Assembly (NCBI GenBank): GCA_030431775.1
Contig: JAUIHW010000017.1
Span: forward strand, 1-64,000
Length of the DNA stretch: 64,000 bases
DNA from: Gammaproteobacteria bacterium
GTDB lineage: Bacteria; Pseudomonadota; Gammaproteobacteria; Pseudomonadales; JAUIET01
Direction of reading: 5' to 3'
The notes under the pieces were generated by a model, which was not told the origin of the DNA, searched no databases, and saw only the letters and a program-made list of their open reading frames with translations. The position numbers and the translations under genes are program-made. Below, piece by piece: positions 25,112 to 33,971 of this stretch (position 1 is its first letter; every line of letters starts with the position of its first letter).

Positions 25112-27049
25112 CTAAGCGCTTCTGAATTCGTCCATCGCCGGTTCCTTAGTCCAGCCCCAGAAGTCAATCAGCCGCCACGGTGATGTGGTGGTGACTTTGC
25201 CCGCTTTGTTCTTGTACCAGTTGTCCATAGCCGGGTGCGCCCACACCGTTCGCGCTGCCGCTTCTGAAAACTTTTCCCAGTAGGCGCGGCTGGCTTCCTC
25301 GGTGCATTCCAGCTCCTGCAGATTATTCTCCAACATGTGTTTCAGGCAGCCCAGAATATAGCGAACCTGACACTCGGAGTAGAATATCAGGCTGCCACCG
25401 TGGCCGAGATTGTTGCCAGGTCCATAAATGCAATACAGGTTAGGGAAATTGGGTGTGGTGATGCCCAGGTTAGTCACCGGGTCATCGCCCCACCACTCCT
25501 GCAGGCTAATACCCCCCTTGCCGCGGATGTCCATAGGCCAGAGAAATCGCGTGGCGTAGAAGCCGGTCGCGAACACGATGATGTCAAAGTCGTGTTCGTC
25601 GCCAGCGGAGTCGGTCAAGCCCTGCTCGGTGAGCTCAACCACGCTTTCGGTAACCAGTTCCACATTGGGCTTGCGCAGTGCGCCAATCCAGCTGCCATTA
25701 TCCTGTAATGTGCGTTTGCCCATCGGCGGGTAGTCAGGCAGCACTTTAGCCAGTAACTCTTTATCATCGCCGCATTGCGCGGTAATGTGCTCGGTGAACA
25801 TCTGCCGGGTAAATTCATTGGCCTCGCTGATGGAACGCCGAGGTTCTTTCCAGTCCGGGTCCTGAAACAACAGCGCGTGGGCCTGGTCGGCCATCATCCA
25901 GAAATGCAGAAAGCGGTACCAGCGTGCGTAGTAGGGCAGGTGTTTCAAGCACCAGACCTTGCCGTCTTCAACAGTAGCGTGATAGCGCTCATTGGAAAAC
26001 ATCCACGGCGGCGAGCGCTGAAAGACTTTAACCTTGCAGCCCTGGTCGGCAATGGCCGGTACAATTTGAAACGCGCTGGCGCCGGTGCCGACAATGGCGA
26101 TTTTTTTGCCCTCGAGGTCGATGCTGTGGTCCCAGTTGGCGGAGTGAAACCAGCGGCCCTGAAAACGTTCGTAGCCCTCTAACTCGGGGAGTTTGGGGCG
26201 ATTCAGCTGGCCGGCACCGCTGATGATAACGGCGTAGCTTTCCTGAACTTCGCGGCCGTCGGCTTGGCGCAGGCGTGCATCCCAGCACTGAGCCTGCTCA
26301 TTCCAGTGCGCGGCAAGCAGCTCGGTTTCGAACCGGATAGAGTCTTTGACATGGTATTTTTCCGCGACTCGGTCAAAGTAGGCGGCCAGCTCTGGCTGCG
26401 TGGAATAGTGCTCTGGCCAGTCGTGGTGTGGCTCAAAGGAATAGGAGTAGAAATGGTTGGCCACATCTACGCGAGCACCCGGGTAGTCATTTTCCCACCA
26501 GGTACCGCCGATGCCGTTGTTTTTCTCGATTATGCTGTGGGCGATACCGGCTTCCCGCAGGCGAATACCGCAGAGTACACCGGACTGCCCGGCGCCAACC
26601 ACAAGAACCTTGAAGTTGTTCAGCGTTTCGTCATCGGGGCGATCGTCCCAGTGAAAAGCGCGCCGGTCATCGCCATAAAGATTGGTTTCTTCAATAATCA
26701 GGTCAATGTATTCTTCTCCCACCTCGTCACCGACAATGAATTTCATCATCGCATGGACGGTTTCACGATCGGGTGGAGCGGGAAGTGTGCAACCGCGGTC
26801 GCGGTAGTCGGCAATCATTTTCAAAGCCTGCTCGCGAATGGCCGCCTGCTGCTCTGGTGGCATAAAGCCCTGGATTTCACCCATGAAGGCGGTATTGGGG
26901 CGGATATCGCCCTGTAACAGGCTGGCATCGCCACTCATATGTATCATTGACATCATTAGCGCCGGAACGCTGCAATGCTCAAGTGCAGCGCGGATCTCCG
27001 AATCGCTTTCTGTTATGTTTTCTTCACAGGGTTTGAGGTGTTGTGTCAT
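25112..27049 (-). CDS. Baeyer-Villiger monooxygenase, HAPMO-like (long N-terminal domain)
   Basis: This is a 645-residue FAD and NADPH monooxygenase. The first GxGxxG is at 152-157 (GAGQSG), the BVMO fingerprint FxGxxxHxxxW is at 296-306 (FQGRWFHSANW, followed by Asp307), and the NADPH Rossmann GTGASA follows near 322. The 145-residue extension before the FAD motif is seen in 4-hydroxyacetophenone monooxygenase-type BVMOs. It inserts one oxygen next to a ketone to give an ester or lactone. ATG 27049 is the preferred start; an in-frame codon at 27115 precedes it. It is divergent from an AraC regulator. Confidence 0.88.
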   Translation of the reverse strand: MTQHLKPCEENITESDSEIRAALEHCSVPALMMSMIHMSGDASLLQGDIRPNTAFMGEIQGFMPPEQQAAIREQALKMIADYRDRGCTLPAPPDRETVHAMMKFIVGDEVGEEYIDLIIEETNLYGDDRRAFHWDDRPDDETLNNFKVLVVGAGQSGVLCGIRLREAGIAHSIIEKNNGIGGTWWENDYPGARVDVANHFYSYSFEPHHDWPEHYSTQPELAAYFDRVAEKYHVKDSIRFETELLAAHWNEQAQCWDARLRQADGREVQESYAVIISGAGQLNRPKLPELEGYERFQGRWFHSANWDHSIDLEGKKIAIVGTGASAFQIVPAIADQGCKVKVFQRSPPWMFSNERYHATVEDGKVWCLKHLPYYARWYRFLHFWMMADQAHALLFQDPDWKEPRRSISEANEFTRQMFTEHITAQCGDDKELLAKVLPDYPPMGKRTLQDNGSWIGALRKPNVELVTESVVELTEQGLTDSAGDEHDFDIIVFATGFYATRFLWPMDIRGKGGISLQEWWGDDPVTNLGITTPNFPNLYCIYGPGNNLGHGGSLIFYSECQVRYILGCLKHMLENNLQELECTEEASRAYWEKFSEAAARTVWAHPAMDNWYKNKAGKVTTTSPWRLIDFWGWTKEPAMDEFRSA

Positions 27050-27152
27050 TACGTGGTCCGGCGGATTAAAACAGCAATGAACATAACAGTACACTTTGGA
27101 AATACAACAGGGCACGCGTTAAAATGGTGTCATAAACAGGCAGTTTCAACCG

Positions 27153-28181
27153 ATGACAAAAGCCCAAGTTGCTCAGGCTTATGTACACGCTAAAGTACTT
27201 CGTGGAATGCTGGATGTTGCGCAGGCCTGCAGGCTCAACCGGCGAGAACTACTGCAGGCTATTGAGCTTGATCCTCGAGTTCTGGACGCACCGGACAGTG
27301 CGGTGGCTATTGAGTTTTATTATGCACTAACAGCCGCAATCAGTAGCTACGAACGCGAGCCCGATATTGGCCTGTATATTGGCCGCCTCACCTATCTGGA
27401 AAATATTCATCTGAATATTTACATGGCCTCCGCCAGTGAAACTCTGCGTGACTGGCTGAACCTGATGCCCAGTGTGCGCCAGTTGTTTGGTGATATTGGT
27501 GAGGTTCGGGTACGCAGCGCTGCCGACAGCTTTGCGCTGGAGTGGCACCCAAACAAGCCAGCCGGTGAGGGTCGCTGCTTAACCAGTGACAGCCTGGCCA
27601 GTGCCACGGTGTTGCAAATGAACAGTTTTTGCCTGTTACCATTGCGTCCATTGCGGGTTGACCTGTGTTATTCGAAACCAGCGAGCCTACAGGGCTTGCA
27701 CCAGTTCCTCGGTGATAACCTGCATTTTGATCAGGGGCTTACTGCTGTGCATTACCCGCGGTCGGCTCTGGATTATCCACTGGCACGTGTGAATACCCGT
27801 ATTTACGACGGAGCAGCGGAAGAATTTGCCCGACTGTATGAACTCAACAGTACTGAGCCGGACAGTTTTCTGCTGGGTTTGCATGCGGCTATTCGAGCGC
27901 AGTTGCCACGGGGCGAGTGTTCCATTGAAAATATTGCCCGGTCATTGCATGTTTCTCGCAGAACACTGCAAAGACGCCTGCATGAACGTGATACCAACTT
28001 TCAACAGTTGTTGCAGGAAATCAAGGCCGGCCTAGCCCGCAAGTATTTGCGGGATGCCCGGCTCAGTATCATCCAGATCGCGTTGCTACTGGGCTATGCA
28101 GACCACTCCACGTTTTCTGCTGCGTTCAAAACTTGGGAAGGCATGACGCCCAGCGAATTTCGTAACCGCTCGACACCTTAA
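27153..28181 (+). CDS. AraC-family regulator, OruR-like (arabinose-binding-like domain)
   Basis: This 342-residue regulator has an N-terminal ligand domain about 20-210 of the type often annotated arabinose-binding domain-like, and a C-terminal AraC helix-turn-helix pair about 250-335 (SIENIARSLHVSRRTLQRRLHE, IALLLGYADHSTFSAAFK). It is divergent from the BVMO (104-base gap), so it likely controls that gene. Its stop overlaps the convergent amidohydrolase stop by four bases. Confidence 0.88.
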   Translation: MTKAQVAQAYVHAKVLRGMLDVAQACRLNRRELLQAIELDPRVLDAPDSAVAIEFYYALTAAISSYEREPDIGLYIGRLTYLENIHLNIYMASASETLRDWLNLMPSVRQLFGDIGEVRVRSAADSFALEWHPNKPAGEGRCLTSDSLASATVLQMNSFCLLPLRPLRVDLCYSKPASLQGLHQFLGDNLHFDQGLTAVHYPRSALDYPLARVNTRIYDGAAEEFARLYELNSTEPDSFLLGLHAAIRAQLPRGECSIENIARSLHVSRRTLQRRLHERDTNFQQLLQEIKAGLARKYLRDARLSIIQIALLLGYADHSTFSAAFKTWEGMTPSEFRNRSTP

Positions 28182-29404
28182 GTTGGTGCGCTGATGAAGT
28201 CGGCTTTCTTGGGGCCAATTCGCTCCGCGATTGGTAGCAGCCGGTCTCGATCCAGACCGTAAAAACTAACCGCGTTTTCGCCCAGCATCATGCCCACATC
28301 CTGCTCCGGAAAACCACCGAAGGCGCGCGTCATTTGCTCATGGCTATGAGGCCAGGAGCCTTCTGGGTGTGGGAAATCGCTGCCCCACATGATTTGCTCC
28401 AGGCCAAGTTCGTGGCGAATCTCGGCGTCTGCTCTGGCGGTACAGCTGGCGCCGATGGCTATGTTGCGGCGGAAATATTCTGACGGTGACATGGAAAGAT
28501 GGGCTGTGAAGTCGCCCATTTTTGCGGAGAATTGCTTGTCATGGTAATGATGGTCCATTAAACGCAGCCAGGGTGGAATCATCCATGCGGTACCCGCTTC
28601 GGTCAGTGCCACTTTCAGCTTGGGAAACTGCTCGAATACCCCGCCCCAGATCAGGAAAGTGGCCGGTCGAAACGTCCACCACGACACTTCCGAGACATAA
28701 GCACCCACCGCACCTGGGTTGTCGACATCGGCCGGAGTGTTAGGCCAGTCATTGCCGAAATACTGTTCCATCGGTGCTGCTCCAGAGTGGAAATGCGCGA
28801 TCAGGCCAAGGCTTTCACAAGCTTCCCAGAAAGGATGATAACGGCGGTGGTTATAGCCGGCGTGATGGCGGGTCATATTGGGCAGTACCACGCCTTTAAG
28901 GCCATTCTCCGCGGCCCAGCGGGCTTCAGCCACGGCCTGGTCGACATCCCAAACAATGGGTACGATGGCAAGGCCAATGTGGCGCTCGGGTGTAGCAGAT
29001 ACGAACTCAGCCAGCCATCGATTGTGTGCCCGGGCACCCGCCCATTGCAGTTCGGGCACGATCTCTTCACTGGTACCCAGGCTGATGCCAGCACCAAAAG
29101 GAGGCGTGTTCACCTCGGTAATTCCGTCAGGAAAAATCACCTCTGCAGCAATGCCATCGGCATCCAGCATCTGTAGGCGTTGCTCATGCACCCAGGCCCC
29201 TGTTAATACGTCCTCATTTCCCGCGCGCCATTGCTCATTGATCTCTTTGATCAGAAAAGACTCGGAAGCCTTACCCGCCATCTCAATCTCGATTGGCGCC
29301 GCCTGATCCAGAATCTCGCGATACTGCGGGTCGAGATAGGGGCGGTATTCTTTAATGGGCAGGCCGGCGTGGCAGTCAGAGGATACAACCAGAAATCGGT
29401 CCAT
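28178..29404 (-). CDS. Amidohydrolase-family (TIM-barrel, ACMSD-like) metal hydrolase
   Basis: A TIM-barrel protein of 408 residues of the amidohydrolase-2 type, it begins with VVSSDCHAG, a metal-site pattern in which this family uses aspartate or cysteine-histidine. It carries ALTEAGTAWMIP and the late block GSDFPHPEGSW. Relatives cleave C-C or C-N bonds, such as decarboxylation of hydroxy-aromatic acids. ATG 29404 is preferred over TTG 29428. It stands alone in orientation with the acyl-CoA dehydrogenase pair, 107 bases away. The bond cleaved is not known. Confidence 0.85.
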   Translation of the reverse strand: MDRFLVVSSDCHAGLPIKEYRPYLDPQYREILDQAAPIEIEMAGKASESFLIKEINEQWRAGNEDVLTGAWVHEQRLQMLDADGIAAEVIFPDGITEVNTPPFGAGISLGTSEEIVPELQWAGARAHNRWLAEFVSATPERHIGLAIVPIVWDVDQAVAEARWAAENGLKGVVLPNMTRHHAGYNHRRYHPFWEACESLGLIAHFHSGAAPMEQYFGNDWPNTPADVDNPGAVGAYVSEVSWWTFRPATFLIWGGVFEQFPKLKVALTEAGTAWMIPPWLRLMDHHYHDKQFSAKMGDFTAHLSMSPSEYFRRNIAIGASCTARADAEIRHELGLEQIMWGSDFPHPEGSWPHSHEQMTRAFGGFPEQDVGMMLGENAVSFYGLDRDRLLPIAERIGPKKADFISAPT

Positions 29405-29511
29405 GTGAGGTGCTCTAAAATATTGCAATTGGCAAGAGCATATAGGCCGCTTATGAAGCTGGTCAACGTCCGGGGATTACACGTCGGTCAGGCAGGGGAA
29501 CCGGGGGCAGG

Positions 29512-30669
29512 CTATGCCTCATGACGTGCGTCCAACAATAAAGCGGCCAGGCGCTTGCGGTGGTGCGCTGCATCGCCAAACATGGCCTGCGACCATTGAG
29601 CCCGCCGGATGGCCAGCTGCGCGTCGCATTCGTAGGTGAAGCCCATTGCTCCATGAAATTGCACGGCCCGGTCGGCGGCGTTTACCAGAGTGTCGCTGGC
29701 CAGTGCCTTGGCCATTCGGCAGGCTACTTCAGCGTCGTTATTTAAGCTTTGTTGATTGCACAGAGTGGCCGCGTGATACAGCAGGCTACGGCAATGATTC
29801 AGGTCATTGAGAATATCCACCACCGGGTGTTTCAGCGCCTGAAAGCTGCCAATCAAGCGGCCAAACTGCTTGCGTGTTTTCAGATACTCAACCGTGGTAT
29901 CGAGTGTGAATGCAGCCGAGCCGGTTGCTTCGGCTGCCGTAAACAGGGCACCCAGCAGGTGCAGCTCCTGGAGGACGCCAGCCAGCTCCGAATGCGAGAT
30001 GATTTGCGCGGTGGATACGTCGGTGCCGGTAAACTCTAAACTTGCGCTACGCTTGGTCTGGTCGATCAGTGTATCCGGTGCGAATTGCCCGTCATCAAGC
30101 TGGGATCGCTCCAGAATAACGAAGCGGGCCTCGCCATTATGCTGGGCGAGCACAAACAATAGCCGGGCCAGTGGTGCGTCCATTACCAGCGGTTTGCTGC
30201 CATGCAGTCGCCACTGATCATCAGCCTTTATGAGTTGGGTGACAATTTCCTCAGCGCCCCAATCATGGTTGTCCAGCAGCGCCAGACAGGCAGCTTCGCC
30301 GCTCGCCAGACGTGGCAAATAGCTCTTTTTTTGCTGTTTGCTGCCACAGCGAGTCAGCAGGTGGGCTGCTAATGCCGTGGAGGCCAATGGCGAGGACAGC
30401 ATGACTTTTCCACACGCTTCCAGCACTGGAACCAAGGAGCCTATTCCCAGGCCCGAGCCACCGAATTCCTCGGCAATGGATACGCCGGACCAGCCCAGTT
30501 CCACCATTTGTTGCCAGACCTCACCCGGGTATGGCTGCTCAGCCAGCAAACAGTCGCGCACGACGCCGCTACTGCGAATGTCTGCGCAGAACTGTTGGGC
30601 CGACTCCAGCAACATGGCTTGCTCGTCATTGAACTCAAGGCCAAGATTGTTCAAAAAGCTGTTGCTCAT
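29512..30669 (-). CDS. Acyl-CoA dehydrogenase (copy 1)
   Basis: This 385-residue protein of the acyl-CoA dehydrogenase fold ends in the C-terminal domain (LKTRKQFGRLIGSFQALKH), with AVQFHGAMGFTYECDAQL before the end. The usual glutamate base is not clear from sequence. Its start overlaps the stop of copy 2 (ATGA), so the two are translated together, possibly as a heteromeric pair as in steroid side-chain ChsE-type enzymes (alpha2beta2). Confidence 0.87.
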   Translation of the reverse strand: MSNSFLNNLGLEFNDEQAMLLESAQQFCADIRSSGVVRDCLLAEQPYPGEVWQQMVELGWSGVSIAEEFGGSGLGIGSLVPVLEACGKVMLSSPLASTALAAHLLTRCGSKQQKKSYLPRLASGEAACLALLDNHDWGAEEIVTQLIKADDQWRLHGSKPLVMDAPLARLLFVLAQHNGEARFVILERSQLDDGQFAPDTLIDQTKRSASLEFTGTDVSTAQIISHSELAGVLQELHLLGALFTAAEATGSAAFTLDTTVEYLKTRKQFGRLIGSFQALKHPVVDILNDLNHCRSLLYHAATLCNQQSLNNDAEVACRMAKALASDTLVNAADRAVQFHGAMGFTYECDAQLAIRRAQWSQAMFGDAAHHRKRLAALLLDARHEA

Positions 30670-31880
30670 GATTTGGGCAGTCCTAGAATGTGTTCGCCCA
30701 CGATATTGGCCTGAATCTGGCTCGTGCCGCCGCCGATGGTGACCGAAAAGTTATTCAGATAAGCGCGTTGCCAGAAGCCGCCCTCAATGGCCCGGGCGTC
30801 GCCGACATAGCGGCTGCCCGCATTGCCCTGCAAGGAGACGGCGTATTGGCGCATCCGGCGCGACCATTCTGAAGTTCGCAGTTTGTTCGACAGCGGCAGC
30901 GAGAACGGATAGTCAGTGCACAGCGCTGGAATGTCGGCGCGAGCGTCACTGAGCCTGATGGCTTTCTCTTCGATCATCAGCTGTACGAGTTGATCACGGC
31001 TGCTGGGGTCTTGTAAAACGGGCTGGCCATCGCGTTGCTGGTCAGCCGCCATAGCGAGCAGGTCCTGCGTGGAAATTGGGATAATGGCGATCCCGCCGGC
31101 GGCGCCGGCTTCGGCACCACGTTCGTACTGTAATGTACGCATTGCGATTTTCCAGCCCTGGCCTTCCTCGCCCATGCGGCAGGCGGCGGGTATCCTGGCA
31201 TCGGTGAAAAAGGTTTCGGTAAAGCCGTATTCTCCGGTGATCTTCTGAATTGGCCGGGTCTCGATTCCGGGAACCGTCATTGGCGCCAGAAAATAGGACA
31301 GGCCGTCGTAGCGGCGCTCTGCATTGGGGTCGGTACGCGCGAGCAGAATCATATACTTGGCGAAATTCCCCAGCGTTGTCCAGATTTTGGTGCCGTTGAC
31401 CAGGTAGTCGTCGCCATCGCGGACGGCGCGGGTCTGGGCGCTGCCCAGGTCGGAACCGTGGTCGGGTTCTGAGAAGCCCTGGCACCAGATGTCCTCGGCA
31501 CTGAGAATTCCTTTTAGGTAGCGGGCCTTTTCTTCCTCAGAACCGATGTCGATGATCAGTGGACCGGCCCAGCCCAAACCAATGGTATTGAAACAAATGG
31601 GCACCCGTGCCTTGCGCATTTCCGCGTCAGCAATGGTCTGATAAACAGCTGGGCGGCCACCACCGCCGTACTCGCGCGGCCAGGCCATACCAAGATAGCC
31701 AGCGGACCAAAGCTTGTATTGCCATTCCCGCAGAAAATCCAGAACCTGTTCGGAGCCGACTTCCATAAAGCTCTGTGGTAATAAAAACCCGGGATCCTCT
31801 GGCTTGTTGGCGGCCAGCCAGTCGGCGACCTCGCGGCGAAACTCCTGAAGTTCCCTGGTTTCTGTGTCAGCTGTCGTCAT
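30666..31880 (-). CDS. Acyl-CoA dehydrogenase (copy 2)
   Basis: A 404-residue acyl-CoA dehydrogenase with WCQGFSEPDHGSDLGSAQT (the substrate/FAD loop) and C-terminal INNFSVTIGGGTSQIQ-like ending. ATG 31880 has AGAGG about six bases upstream; the in-frame reading further upstream lacks a ribosome-binding site. It is first in the pair with copy 1. Tight pairs of unlike acyl-CoA dehydrogenases are typical of heteromeric enzymes for branched or ring-bearing acyl chains. The substrate is inferred to be an acyl-CoA from the BVMO region. Confidence 0.87.
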   Translation of the reverse strand: MTTADTETRELQEFRREVADWLAANKPEDPGFLLPQSFMEVGSEQVLDFLREWQYKLWSAGYLGMAWPREYGGGGRPAVYQTIADAEMRKARVPICFNTIGLGWAGPLIIDIGSEEEKARYLKGILSAEDIWCQGFSEPDHGSDLGSAQTRAVRDGDDYLVNGTKIWTTLGNFAKYMILLARTDPNAERRYDGLSYFLAPMTVPGIETRPIQKITGEYGFTETFFTDARIPAACRMGEEGQGWKIAMRTLQYERGAEAGAAGGIAIIPISTQDLLAMAADQQRDGQPVLQDPSSRDQLVQLMIEEKAIRLSDARADIPALCTDYPFSLPLSNKLRTSEWSRRMRQYAVSLQGNAGSRYVGDARAIEGGFWQRAYLNNFSVTIGGGTSQIQANIVGEHILGLPKS

Positions 31881-32046
31881 CATCCACCTCTTGGGCAGTG
31901 TATCGGGGTAAGCAGCCCGCAGGCTGCGGCAAGAATGCCATAAAACGCCTTTATGACGCCAAAATAGTCGGCTTTTGTGCCACTGCACTGGTCAGCCACC
32001 CAGCGAGGAATTACTCTTCAGGCTTGAATCGTGGAGAGTATCAACT

Positions 32047-33219
32047 GTGGCGCTGGATTTTGACGGTAGCTGTCTGCCCAACCCTTATCTGACCGAGCAA
32101 CATCATGAGTGGCGGGCCCAGCTGCGCCGGTTTATAGATCAGGAAATCATGCCCTATGCGGATGACTGGGACGAGGCCGGCAAAATGCCCGATGAACTGT
32201 GGCCAAAAGCCGGCTCCATGGGCCTGCTCGGCTTGGGGTATCCGGAACAGTATGGCGGGACACAGGAAGGAATTGATATCTGGCATTCGATCATTGTTAG
32301 CGAGGAATTCGCGCGTATTGGTGCCGGCGGAGTCAATGCGAGCCTGCTGGTGCATGGAATCGGCTTACCACCAATAGTCAATTTCGCGTCTGAGGCGATC
32401 AAGCAGCAGGTTGTACCGGCCGTGTTGGCCGGTGACAAACGCATATCCTTGTGTATTACTGAGCCCAGTGGCGGTTCAGACGTGGCGCAGCTGAAAACCA
32501 CGGCGCGGCGTGACGGAGACTACTTCGTCATCAATGGCTCGAAGACTTTTATTACCGGCGGCATGGGTGCTAACTGGTTCACCACAGCGGTACGCACTGG
32601 TGGTCAAGGTGCGGGCGGTGTGTCGGTTGTGTTGATTCCGGCCGACGCGCGGGGGGTCAGCCGCACCGAGCTGGATCGTAAGCAGGATTGGTGGGCTTCT
32701 GATACGGCAACGATCTACTTCGAAGACGTGCGCATTCCCGTGGGTAACCTGATCGGTAAGGAGAACCAGGGCTTCCTGGTCATCATGAATAATTTTAATG
32801 CCGAGCGCATGGCCATGTCCGCCTCCATGGAAGCCTACGCTCGAGTATGCCTGGAGGACGCGGTGTGCTGGGCACGTGACCGCCACACTTTTGGCAAACG
32901 TCTTGCTGACCATCAAGTAATCCGCCACAAGATTGCGGAAATGAAACAACGCATCAACGCTACCCAGGCATACTTGCAACACTGTGGACGTCAGGTTCAG
33001 CTCGAGCAGGCTGATCCCGGGGATATTGCTTTGCTCAAAGTGCAGTGCAGTGAAACCATGGAGTTTTGTGCGCGCGAAGCGATGCAGATCATCGGGGGTG
33101 CAAGTTATATGCGAGGCAGCCGCGTGGAACGCATATACCGGGAAGTTCGGGTCAATGCTATCGGCGGTGGTTCGGAAGAAATCATGCGCGACCTGGCGAC
33201 TCGACAAATGGGTTTGTAG
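32047..33219 (+). CDS. Acyl-CoA dehydrogenase (copy 3)
   Basis: This acyl-CoA dehydrogenase, 390 residues long, carries CITEPSGGSDVAQLKTTA and the C-terminal FGKRLADHQVIRHKIAEM and EAMQIIGGASYMRGSRVERIYR blocks. GTG 32047 is chosen because GGAGAG lies at 32033-32038, eight bases upstream; the long in-frame extension from 31975 would overlap the promoter of the divergent pair. It is the first gene of a run with the EthD and DUF1214-like genes. Confidence 0.87.
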   Translation: MALDFDGSCLPNPYLTEQHHEWRAQLRRFIDQEIMPYADDWDEAGKMPDELWPKAGSMGLLGLGYPEQYGGTQEGIDIWHSIIVSEEFARIGAGGVNASLLVHGIGLPPIVNFASEAIKQQVVPAVLAGDKRISLCITEPSGGSDVAQLKTTARRDGDYFVINGSKTFITGGMGANWFTTAVRTGGQGAGGVSVVLIPADARGVSRTELDRKQDWWASDTATIYFEDVRIPVGNLIGKENQGFLVIMNNFNAERMAMSASMEAYARVCLEDAVCWARDRHTFGKRLADHQVIRHKIAEMKQRINATQAYLQHCGRQVQLEQADPGDIALLKVQCSETMEFCAREAMQIIGGASYMRGSRVERIYREVRVNAIGGGSEEIMRDLATRQMGL

Positions 33220-33272
33220 AATGGCCTGGAATGATTGTGCCGGACCGGGCTGTGAAAGAGGTAATAACAATA

Positions 33273-33971
33273 ATGTTGAAGTTCATTTCCTTGATTCCGC
33301 GTCGGGCGGATGTCAGCCGAGAGTATTTCCGCGGGTATTATGAAAGCCGGCACGCGCCGCTGGCCCTGACTTTTTTCCGTGGCTTCCACAAATATCTGCG
33401 CAACCACGTGGCCATTGAAATTGCCGGAGCTGAACCGGCATTCGATGTGCTGTCTGAGTTCTGGTACGAGTCAGTGGGTGAGCTCATCAAAACCGGCAAA
33501 TTTCTTCAGTCTGATCAGGCGCCATTGATCCGCGCCGATGAGCAGCAGTTTATGAACCAGCCGGCACTGGAATCGCTGACGGTGGAGGAGGAAGTTTGCT
33601 TTGGCCCACCCCGCTGCTTTGAAGCACAGGTGAGCAAGTTGGTCGTTATGGCAAAACGGCTTGCGGGCATGGAGCTGGAGGATTTCCATGAAAAAATGCG
33701 CGGCGTTGCAGAACAATTACCGACGGCCTGGAATCTGCACCGGCTGAGCTACTTCACAGTGCGCCACGGCGACGCTGAGAGCAGTTGGGACGCCCTGCTA
33801 TTTGCCTGGCCCACAGGCGCGCCACAGGGCAGTGAGCTTGCACCCGCGGGTCTTGCTGATTGTTGCCAGACCTTCACTGTCTTGGCAGTGGACAGTTACG
33901 AGACCGACCTGGCCTCGGCATACCAGAATACACCGGCTGCAACAGGATCAACTGATGAACTCAGTGTTTAG
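33273..33971 (+). CDS. Tandem EthD-domain protein
   Basis: A 232-residue protein with two dimeric alpha-beta barrel halves: residues about 1-115 (LIPRRADVSREYFRGYYES and then HAPLAL) and about 120-232 (KLVVMAKRLAGMELEDFHEK), each like the EthD family. EthD proteins act in small-molecule catabolism but their chemistry is mostly unknown. ATG 33273 has AGAGG 11 bases upstream; the region before it belongs to the upstream gene. Its end overlaps the next gene by 17 bases. Confidence 0.78.
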   Translation: MLKFISLIPRRADVSREYFRGYYESRHAPLALTFFRGFHKYLRNHVAIEIAGAEPAFDVLSEFWYESVGELIKTGKFLQSDQAPLIRADEQQFMNQPALESLTVEEEVCFGPPRCFEAQVSKLVVMAKRLAGMELEDFHEKMRGVAEQLPTAWNLHRLSYFTVRHGDAESSWDALLFAWPTGAPQGSELAPAGLADCCQTFTVLAVDSYETDLASAYQNTPAATGSTDELSV

